The notes under the pieces were generated by a model. That model searched no databases. It saw only the letters and a list, made by a program, of their open reading frames with translations, and was not told where the DNA came from. Shown here in pieces: positions 41,601 to 53,600 of a DNA stretch of 64,000 bases (positions are counted from its first letter, which is position 1; every line of letters begins with the position of its first letter). A program made the translations under genes and the position numbers. This stretch comes from Apostichopus japonicus. Its lineage: Eukaryota; Echinodermata; Holothuroidea; Aspidochirotida; Stichopodidae. The stretch lies in the NCBI RefSeq assembly GCF_037975245.1, contig NC_092570.1, positions 10,379,501 through 10,443,500 on the forward strand, written 5' to 3'.

Positions 41601-44600
41601 TATTTAGGTCAAGAAAGTTAGCGTCACAGTATTCTACGAATGACTTCAGCTGCCGGAGGTATGCCGGTCGCGATTTTTTTCCCCAAACAGGTTTGCGATG
41701 ATGTGTAAATAGCCGCTCATGATTGGTCGGAAAAGTGACGTCATCACCATTGAAACCTTCGTACCATTTTTCAAATTGATACAGGAAAATTCAGACTAAC
41801 TAGAGTCCTAATCTAGTCGCACAATTCACTCGCGTAAAACTCCGTAATTGCAAACCTGTTTGGGAAGAAAAATATTCACTGCCGGGTCATCATTTCCATG
41901 GATAAGACCTGCCATGTCAGTATCATCGGTAAATTTAATAAGAGGGCACCCCTCCACCCCGCCACCCCTCCTCCTGATATCTGCAGCCAGACATATGTAA
42001 AATGCAAAGAAATGGAGCACACGAACAGTCCCTTGCGGGGTCCCTGTATTTGACAATATGCCAATCAGAACTACTTGGACCAAGTTTGACATACTCTGTC
42101 CTCCTGGTGAGATACTGCACAATTCATTTGATTAACCCACTAGGGATTCCAATTTCAAACTTTTATTGACTAAACTATGCGGTTGAATATTATTAAAAGC
42201 CGAGGAAAACTCGAAAAACATGACTTGTTCTAAGTGAGAGCTTAATCTGTCACTGATCACAAGAATGGCATAATTATAACCATGTCCAGAGTAATGGCTG
42301 AAATGAATATGACTATTATATAGTGAAATACATCCACGTTGTGTGGACGGAAGGTACGTGGTTACACAACAGGATTTGGGTTGCTCGGATTCATTTATGT
42401 AACCTTGTAATCAATAAGTTAATCGTTTTCATTCCCATCTATCCTCGTAATTAAAAGTTAAGGTAAAATTAAGTAAAATATACATACCGCCTTCATCACC
42501 CTCCCTCCCCACCTCCTCCCCATCGCTACCCCACTCCCTATTATCTCCACTACCTCTTGTACAATATATTATAGCTTTTACTTGACCAAAAATCCGATTG
42601 AAATGGTTCCTTTAATTCCGGTTGTGAAACTTAGCATACTACTAAGCATACAACACAATATGCCTACATCTACCTTTGGGTGAAAGTATCAATACTTACC
42701 GATAAAGATATATGCCGAGAACTAATAGGATCACAAATGCTGCGCAGAAAAACCCAGCAACGCCACCAATAATGCTTGCTGTAAAGAAAACGTGTGATAC
42801 TCTCTTAATAGAGTGGAAACTCACTCTTAGAGATTCTCAGGTATGTATACACTCTTAGTATGAAATGAAAGTCATTCTTATGAAAGAGAGAGTTCGCGTC
42901 AGAATGTCAGATCCTATAAATGTGAGTGTATTCCTTTCATAAGAGATAAAGTCGCTGGGATTGACTGACTCTAATACAAAGTGAATTATCAATCTTTGTT
43001 TGATTGCTTGAGTTCTTAAGTATTCGTTGTATTCCACTAGTGTCAAGTAGTACATCACCTGTGCTTTCGTATGGTATTGAAGGAGGAAAGACGTTACAAG
43101 CACAACCAAATTTCTTATGAAATAAACATGGAAATCAAAATAAAACAAAACTGTTTAGCCTACTCCTTATCCACTAAAGAGCCTGTTTAAGAGAAAGTGT
43201 AAAGGTAAGAGGGCCTAATGTTTCGATCCTAGCAAGACCTTCTTCAGAGGCTGAAGAAGATCCTGCTAGGATCGAGACGAAATAAACATGGGTAAGTTAT
43301 GTCAAAATGTCATGCGATATGTAACTGGAATAAAATATAGCTCCCTCTACACTTTTTATCTCATCTCCCGACATGTAATATATATTCAAATGAGACATTG
43401 TACTTCACAACACATCAGAAATTCCTCCTAGACCCTAAATCCTATGAAGTTCAAACTTTGTGGGAAGGTGTCTGACTAAATAAACTCGTGCCTGCGTGAT
43501 TGATGAGGTCATAGGTCAAAGGTTTCTGCTTGTCATCATGTAGGACACAGGCATTAAGCCCACGATTATCCAGGGAATGATAAGACAAACTTTAAAACTG
43601 TGCAGAGTTTGGTGTTTAGGGTCGCGGTCAAAGGTCAATTGAGGTCAAAGGTCAATCTGTCCTAAATTGTTCGAAAAAGTGCAAGTCCGAGTAACTTCAA
43701 ACTTGGTAGGTAGGTGCCTGACTATGTAACCTTGTGTCTGCGTAATTGATAACGTAATAGGTCTAACGCCAAAGGTTGAAAATCCTAAAAATTGGTGTTT
43801 AGCCACTTTCTGCTTATCAACATGTAGGAAAACACCATAAAACCACACGATATGTGTACGGAATAACGAGACAAAAACTAGAATATTCCTAGTTGGATCT
43901 CGAGGGTTAGGTTGAATGCAATGCAGGTCAGAGGTGAAATTGGCCCAAATTTGATGCCTTTAGTGCAAGTAACAACAGTGATGGATATAGGTAATATCGT
44001 TTTCTAGTAAAACTTGAACTAAACTATACGTTAAAAAACTCGATTACAGCCTATTAACAAAGATGGCAATCAGATGCATCCAGAGGTAACCCAATACTCA
44101 CTTGCGTCATTTTCCCTGTTTTATTATTGGTTCTCTGTGATGACGTACATGTGTGCAGAAACAACGAATATATAATGATGCGCTATCTACAAGGTTACGG
44201 TAGGTCCACATGTTCATATAAGGGAATTATTAAGGATCAGAACGAGACATTCGCTAAAATCTCAAAATTCTCAACAGCTAGTATCACTTAAGTCTGTAAC
44301 ATATAATTCATGATCAAGCTTAGAAGCCTCGACCTTTTAATAGTGACTAAACTGTTCTTAGAAAATATGTTTTTGCTGCTTTTGAATTACGACAAGAAGA
44401 AACTTACGTAAGGATTTACTTTCGCAGAACTCTCCATCCCACCCACATTGTGGGTGATCTTCTGGTGGCGTGGATCGGCCACTTGGCCAACGAGGAGGTG
44501 TTATGATGCTGAGATTACCAGTTGCTTCTTCATAATGAGCAAAATCATGGAAATCGTAATCGATATGATCTTGAAGACTATAGTCTGGATTACGATCTCC

Positions 44601-47600
44601 GTTTTCATCGATATAAACCAATCGATCGATACCTATCCGATGTCATGAAGAGAAATAATCTTAGAACACACAATCCCTATGCGATGAACTCTGTACAATA
44701 CATAACATACCCTGATATATATATAGTCTTCATCCTGATATCGAACTCATGCTGTACATTCATAATTAGCGTCATCAGCAAGTGATTTAAACAATCATGT
44801 CAAATCTCGTAAAATCCAAGCAAACATTCCTTATTTAAGTTGACTGTTTATATAAGACGCACTAGTTTTGAAGTCAACATAAAAATTATATTCATATTCC
44901 TATATACTAATTTATTTTATTTGATGATTTTATTGACATGCTCTAGTTTGGAACAAGAACATGCGAAGATATGCAATTTACATAGAAATCATTAGATACT
45001 TTATGTTCAATTTGAAGTAATATAAGCATAGGCAATTTATCTGTAATATGTTAGTTTTGAGGAGGAAAATACATTTACACCTTTTCTTGTTATAGTATGA
45101 CATATTAAATTTCAAAATCGTGCTAAAAGTCATCATTCAAAGTGGGCTTATATTCTTATTTATATGCTAAAGCATAAGGTGTTCCAACTAGTTGAAGAGA
45201 AATCATTAAATGTGTTATACATTATAGACATTCCAGGTGCGTATCCAGGGGGGGCGTTGGGGGCGCGCGCCCCCCGGGTAAGAAAAAGAGGAGAGAAAAA
45301 AAAAGAGAAGAAAAAAGGAAAAAAGAGGGGAAAAAGAGGAGGAGGAGAGGAAGGAAGGGAAAAAAAAGAAGAAAGAGAGAAGAAGGAGAAAAGGAGGGAG
45401 TAAAAGAAAAACGCGAAGACACCGGGAAGAGAAAGAGGAACAGTGACATCATTACAGCGCTGAAGGGTAGCCAGTGACGGATCAATGATTTCGTAAAAGT
45501 GTGCCTCACCCTACCCCTTACACCGACAACTACATTTTTTTGACGTTTCCATTTTCCTCTCTCACTAATGATCTATATATATACTATATATGGTCTATCA
45601 TAACGCGTGTGTAGAATTGTGCTATGAAACCAACTGTGGCTGGTCTCGAACTCGACCGTGTCGTCGGGGAACATGTCGCATTTTGGGATGGGGGCGACCG
45701 CCCCCCCCCCCCCATTCAGCATTTTTTTTAAATGATATCGCTAAGTAATTTCAAAATAGAAAGTGCTTACGATGCAACTTACAAGGCCTGGGAAGTGTCA
45801 TTTCCGGGGATCTGGGAGACATTTTCGGCCAAAATTTGCTTGTACGCTTCGCGCTAACAAATGGTCCTGGGTAGTGCCATTTCCAGCGATCTGGGAGGCA
45901 TTTTCGGCCAAAATTTTCTTGTACGCTTCGCGCCAACCTATGCTGGCGCTACGCTTAGATAATTTGCCTACAGGCTTCGCCCCTCCCTTGGCAAATTCCT
46001 CGCTACGCGCCTGTTCGAATTTGTAACGCAAACAGCAGATATCACATCATATCAGTGAGCATGAAAATGGCGTTCCAGGATGAAAATCCTCAAAACTGTC
46101 CGACTTGCCTGAAAAAATAACCAAAAATTTTCGCGCGCGAAGCGCGCGTTCAACGTGTCAATGTCAATATCATATAAGCAAGCATCGGTTATTACATCGC
46201 ATGCCATCATGTACCGTACGGTCCGTTCAAATTGCGCAGTATACCGCGGGATGCTAATGTAAACAACGACATGTCTCATGTAGATGTATAAAAAGCATGG
46301 AGGTCCAATTATGTCAAAACTCTCTTTTACATTAGTAATGGCGAATTAGGGGCTGCACCCCGCCGCGCAGTGGCGGAGCGTCCATACGGTCAGGGGGGCG
46401 GATGCCCCCCCTGACGGACTCAAATGGACTGCTGGCGCCTTTTTCAGCTCTTTACCACTTTTTACTTATTCTAGATTATTGACTTTTTTATTGCGCTCTC
46501 ATCTACTTATTGACATTTCTCACATTTTGTTGGTGTAATTTGGCGATGACACCCTATTCTTCGTTTATCTGCAAATTAGCCAGGCCCTGAAAGGGTCATT
46601 TCCGGCGATCTAGGGAGTATCTTTACTCAAAAATTTTCTGTGCGCTACGCGCCAACCAGTGGTGGCGCTCCGCTTAGATAGTGTCGAAAGCGCCCCTACA
46701 GACCATTCTCGCCCCTCCTGACCAATAGCCGTTATAAGAGGTTTAATATTTCTACACCAATAAATTAACTGTGTCTGAATTTTCCAAAATTTCTGACCAA
46801 CATTCTGCATCACACTTCCCTCTACTCGTGCAATTTTCACCAGTCTGTTAGGGGTTCAAGGAAGTTTTTCTATATTGGTTGTCCATAGATGAAAGTTTGT
46901 ACAACATTATGGGTATGTTTTCAAGTGAGTTTATTCACGAGAGATGTGAATTTTCAAATTCTGAACAAATTTGGGGCTTAAAACCTTCACAAGTGGGGCT
47001 GACGGGTATTGTGGGCCGCGACGTAGAATCACCTACAAAAGCAAAGACCCACAGGAGATGCGATCAGGTCGAACATGACGTGTGCCGGGTTGACAATCTT
47101 CAAAAAGGTTATGGATGGAAAAAAAAACTATTAGGAAATACTTGGTTCTCAGGCAAAAAGTGTACATCTGGTTGGTCATTTCAAGCCCGAGAAGTGCCGT
47201 TTCCGGTGATCTGGGGGGTATCAAAACCAAAAATGTTCTTGTACGCTGCGCGCCAACCGATGGTGGCGCTCCGCTTAGATAATAATTCGCGCCCCCCGGG
47301 TTAGAAAATCCTGGATACGCGCCTGCATTCGATAATATTTAATAATGTCAGGTATTGCATAACGTCTATTTACAAATACGGACACTACAGTCCTGATCTT
47401 CTGACCTTCAAAATTCAAGTCACGCATATTTTGTGCTATTCTAAGACCATCCTCAATCGTGTAGCCTTCATCCAGAGTTTTTTGGAGGGCGTTGGCATAC
47501 ATCAACACAGCGTCAAATAATGGTCCTGCGTGTACATCAACCTATAAGAAATTTTGATTAAATATGTCAATCAGAAAGTTATGCTATCTTACACAACAAG

Positions 47601-50600
47601 CTGTAAAACTATTCAGCTTCCCTGCTTGGCTGTTAACAATCACATCAGAAAGCTATGCTATCTTACACAACAAGCTGTAAAAATGTTCAGCTTCCCTGCT
47701 TGGCTGTTAACAATCATCATAATTATTACGCAAATGATAGCAGAAGTAACACTTCAGTGAAATATTCGAGGCTTGATGAATCGGACTTTCCATCTTCTAT
47801 CAAACCTTTACTATAGTGTAAAAGTGAATCGCGTCCGCTACAATAATACGATACGCAATTTTAAAACAGTACATGATTTTTTTTAATGGTTATTATTTAC
47901 GTTGCAAACCATCTTCATGGTCACATGGTCACGTGCTCCAGATGTTCATCTTCTAAAACTAAAAATTTGGTGCTAAGATATCACAGACATGTGAAAGATA
48001 GACACATTCTTTTTAAACTAACTGCTAAAATAATACAAGCAAAATATAGTCTACCCGATTCACGTTATTGTTGCAATTAAAATTTAGGCCCAATTGTATG
48101 GTGACTTCTACACAAAGCATCATATACAGATACGTACATATACACACACATGATTAATTACAACTCGTTAATAATGAATTAATTTACATGCTACCATTAA
48201 AGGCGGCTTCGATACAAGTTGTACTATAGGTGTGTGTTACTACTGCGAACGTCTTGGGAAACGATAGTAAGGAGGTCACCCACAAGATCCAGAATGGCGA
48301 GAGTTTTCACCAATCCCTTCAATAGGCGGAGTGTATAGCCTAGTGGTTAACGCCGGCGTCTCCCAGTCATGAGATCCCCGGTTCGATTCCCCGCCGACAG
48401 CAAGGTGTGTCGTCTGGCAAGGGTGTTGTTCAATTACAACTTCCCGACATGGACGTTAAATGGATGTGTGCCGAGAGATTGGCTTCGGTCAGCTTGCGAG
48501 TCTATAAGCCTCCATGGCTTCTTTCGCGAGTTCCTGCTTGCGGGAAGATCACATATACATACATTCATACAATATGGGATAGATGCTAAAATAAATCTCC
48601 GGTAAAGTTTAGAAATAATTGATCTTCTTGATTTCCATGACATACCAGCAATGCAAGTACAACATGGAGTATAGCCCAAGAAATAAAGGTTGTATATAGG
48701 TTCACTATATAAGGCTAGTTACCTCTGTGTTATCGTCTATGTGGTTGTTGAATGGAGGCAGAGCTGTCTTTTCCCGAACCTTTCTCTCGAATTCTGCATA
48801 CAGTTCTGTCTTTGGTTTTCGGATGTGTACATTGAAGAGAGCGTCGAACGCCATGTTGGCTTCGTCATCCCGCCCGTCATCTCCCATAAAGGTATTGGCG
48901 CCAATGTAAGCATCATCGACCACGTCAACTGTTATAAACACGTGGTAACCATCCAGATAACCGGCATCCAGAGCACCAAGCATAATGGCGCGAATGTCCC
49001 CACCCGACGCAAAGGCGAATATTACTATTGTGACAACATAAAAGGACTACTTTAAGCGCATAATTAATTTGATAAGACGTACATCGTTAAAGCAACTGCC
49101 ATCAGTCAAAATTGAACTTCTTTACCATTTCCAAATCTCGAGAAAAGACCCTTTTAACAACTGAAGCGCATCAATTACATTGGCTGGATAATTTAGTATA
49201 ATACCTTTAGGAAATTACCATACTTTCAATAACCTCAAATAACGTGCTTAAAATGTCAGATATATTTGTCGAGAACAAATTGTGTTGGATGTTTTACAAA
49301 GGTGCTTTATTGTTCATATAAAGTTAGGATAATATGCTTTGGTTTGGTTATTAGAATATGTAAAACAATGGATTAACATGATCATTTAGCTCTGTACAGA
49401 GGAGCCGACTTCGTCATCAATTTGCCGTCAAAGAGCATGAGAGAGAATGTGCATATTTTATAGCTTGAAAACCGGAACAGCTATAGTAACATTACTATAT
49501 TTTATTAACCTTGGACTATAATATATCAAGACTAAACTTCTGCCTAAGTCATCCTTTAAACAAAGTATATCATCGCACACATGCAGAAATAACTATAGTC
49601 TCTGGGAACTAACTTTGTATAAAGTTAGGGAGGTGCATGACTCATGTTGTGTTGAAGGACAGTAATGACATAGCTTCACTTTATGGCTTGTATTGCTGTT
49701 ATCATTAGATTAGATAAACGAAGATGAAACGACTTAAAATATTACGCCAGAATAATGAATATGTTACTGTTCAAAAAAAAAAAAAATTGTATACATACTC
49801 CTTGCAACTGAGCATGCCCCTTCAACCAGCGTCATGTGTTCTGTTTCTTTCCTGCCACTGACAGAGTTATGGCCTGGGTCGAATGTCGCAAAATAGGCAA
49901 CCGTGATGTTTGCATCTTTGAAGTAAGTACTTATAGAATGTGACGTCAGCTGCCATACATTTTCGGATGATGTCAAAATCGCCACCCTTTCCCACCCGTA
50001 TATTCGAAGAACTTCGAGTAACATCGGATTAACCTGGGATCAAGAATAATGATAAACTCTCAGCGAACGTAGAAAACATACATCGACATTAACTGACACA
50101 TATTGATCAATTGTATACTGCAAATCATGAAGTGAAATTGATTGAGTGAATGATATCTTATTTCTAGATTTAAATGTTGTATAGTTAATATTGAAATACG
50201 CCAATAATATAGGTATGTTCCATCGATTGACAATAATACATAAAACTCAAATTAATGAATGCACAGGTATTAAGTATATTCACTGCATTACCTTTTAAAA
50301 ATGACCGGAAATATTAGTGTAAAGAAGTTTGGGTTGGTTGATTTCTTCATATAGTTCATGAACATAGAATGGAAGGTTCTATGTTCAAGAGTCAGTTTGG
50401 ACGAAAAGGAATTCGTTATATAACATATGCAAAAACTCTCAATTTAAGGATTGGTACAACACTGAAATGTCACCAGCCACAGTTACTTTAAAAAAAGTCA
50501 CGCAGGAAAGAAACTTGGCACACAAAAACCAATCAACCGAACGACAGATCCGCTCTCAACCCCAGTCCCCTTGCATCGGGACTGTGACTGTGTGGTCATC

Positions 50601-53600
50601 GTTGGGTGTGTATCACGATTTCCCTCGAAGGGGAACATATACCACACATGATCTTAGCCAAAAGGCCGAGAAGCGATACAGCGTCTGCATGAACGTAATA
50701 TAGATAAGAAAGCACTTGTTTTTGCAGTTCTCATAACAAGTACAACTTAATTATTTTATTGAAACCATTCACACGTCGTGAAGAGAACTAGAAAACTATT
50801 AGTGGATGCTTCTGGAATCGGTCTTATGTTCTAATCCAAGTCAACCCGAGTCCGAGACTGGTCAAAACAAAGGTTATCATCTTGTTAAACAAAGGTTAAC
50901 AAGTCTATACGTACAAAATATATAGCAACAAACTAAATCAACTCATAAGATTATCTAGGAGGTTTTATTTAAATAATGAATTAAATGAATACAGAAACAA
51001 TGTAAATAACACTTGGAAAACAATTAACAGTATTCTGCATAACAAAATCTATTCATTTTGAAAAAAAAAATTATATTGCTTTTAACACTGATAGAAAATT
51101 TCATTGGGATAAAGACATAATAATGATCGTAAAATCATTAATCATGTAACTACTACGAAGTTTTTAGGTGTTGATATTAACTATACGTTATCATGGCGCA
51201 ACCACATATCATCGATCTGTAACAAAGTCGCAAGAAATATTCGAATACTCTCGAAATTGAAGCATTTCTTTCCACATAATATACTTAGAACGCTTTATCA
51301 AACTCTGGTCTTACCACACTTAACATACTGTACAATTATTTCGTCTGGGACACACAATGTGAATCTTGATCACCTTAACAAACTCCAAAAAGGAGCTATT
51401 CGTCACATTACCCATTCCGCATCACGGGAACATTCTAGTCCGCTTTTCAAGAATTTAAACTAAACTTGCTTAAACTCGATGATATCATGAAAATGAAGCT
51501 TGCGGCCTTTGCTTACAAATCATGGAATGGGTTACTGCCGGACAATTTCCACAGTTTTATTAATAGTAACAAAATTTTTTATCACTATCAAATGAGACAT
51601 ACTTATAATGCACATCGAAATTTTTACCGTACCACTATAGGAACCTATAGGTTTCGTAATCGTATAATTAAAACATGGAATTTCCTTTCAGATAATATAA
51701 AGACCAAAAAGTCGTTGAGTTTATGTAGGAAGTATTTATGAAAATACATCATCACAACATACTAATACGGTCTTCATGCAATAATTATATATATTAAGTA
51801 ATTACATGTATAGCTAATTTCTTTATGAACTAGGACAATGTTATCCTGTCTAGTTATTTTATTTATTTATTTATTTGTTTTTGCACAAAAGTACAAAGTG
51901 GAGGGAGGTCTTCCATAAAGCTAAAAAGCTTAACAGTGTGGAAGACTCCCCGAAGAAAGAAAAAAAAAGAAAAAATATAAACACATATACATAAATATAA
52001 ATACAAATTAAATGTTCAATATATATATAGTAATAACATACAGGTATAATTTTGTAGTAGTTAGTAACTAGCTATTATTTCCTTACAATAACCACTTCTT
52101 GAAGGTTGTGGCTGACTTATTATTCTTTAAATCTTTCGTTAGAAGATTCCATGTTTTTGTTGCACGGTTTTGTAGGCTTAAAGTTCCAATGGTGGTATTG
52201 TAGAGATTATAGTGGACATGATTAGCATGCCTCGTGTTATGATTATGTACATCTCTGTTACTGGTTCAATAAATAGTCAAAGGCAGCTGGTAGTAATCCA
52301 TTCCAGGTCTTGTAGGCAAATAATGCAAGCTTAACTTTAATGAGATCGTGTAATTTTAGTAAGTTGAGTTTCTTAAATAGGGGACTGGTGTGCTCACGTG
52401 GGGCTGAGTGTGTTATGTGGCGAATGGCTGCCTTTTGGAGTATTATAGTGTTAAGGTTGGTGCTGAATGTACCAGACCAAATAATAGAACAATAAGTGAG
52501 ATGCGGGACAATCAGGGTCTGGTATAGTGTTCTGAGTATGTTTTCCGATAGTTAATATTTCAACTTAGATAATATGTCAACATTCCGTGCAATTGTACTG
52601 CATATAGTTGAAATATGGTTGCGCCAGCTAAGTTTACAATCAATATTTACACTTAAAAAATTAGTAGTAGAAACTTTCTTAATTATATTCCCGTCCATAC
52701 ATATATCTTTATTCCAAATAAGTGTATTACGAGTATTAAAGACAATGTAATTAATTTTTTGTACATTTAGTGATAATTTATTGGCTGAAAACCAATTACA
52801 AAATCCATTTGATTCAATTGACACTTTGGAAGGTAATGTGATTATGTCGTCGCTCTCGAAGAAAATACTGGTGTCATCAGCAAAGAGAATGATTTTGGCT
52901 AGTTTGGAGACATGACAAATATCGTTAATATATAGAATAAATAACAAAGGACCTAAGACTGAACCCTGTGGAACGCCGCAACGAATTTTAGCAAAATCGG
53001 ATTTTAGAGTTTTTATACAATGTATATGATATCTGTTCGAAATATAGCTTTCAAGCCAGTTGAGAGTAGTTCCTCTAATGCCGTATGAAAATAATTTATT
53101 GATAAGGATGGTATGATCAATCTTGTCAAACGCCTTCGAAAGGTCGAGGAATACACCTTTGCAATTTTTGCCATTATTTAGACTAGTATGTAACTGTTAA
53201 CTGCATCTGCTAAAGCCAGTTCAGTAGAATATTCCGGTCGACAGCCGAACTGTTCTTTACAAAGAATATTACATTGGTTAAGAAAATTAAATATGCGATT
53301 GAACTTAAGTCGTTCTATGATTTTAGAAAAACAAGAAATCAATGAAATCGGTCGATAATTCTCATATACATTTGAATCTCCTTTTTTATAGATTGGTAAA
53401 ACCTTTGCCATTTTAAGTTTATCTGGGAATACGCCAGTGTTAAATGAAAAATTACATATATGGGTCAAAGGCTTAGCAATAAAAGGAATAACATTTTTTT
53501 TTTATAATACCAGGTTTGAAATCATCATATCCAGCTGCTTTATTTGGTTTCAAGTTGATGGTTGCAAATTTAATTAGTTCTTCTTCTGTGACTGGGAATG

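Noticed and set aside
45164-45509. Lys/Glu-rich ORF (plus) and Phe/Leu/Ser-rich ORF (minus)
   Set aside because: Both are readings of a purine-rich low-complexity tract inside a transposable element.
48325-48399. Possible functional tRNA gene
   Set aside because: Boxes A and B are good but the acceptor stem does not pair at the 3' side and a SINE-like body continues, so it is called a SINE.
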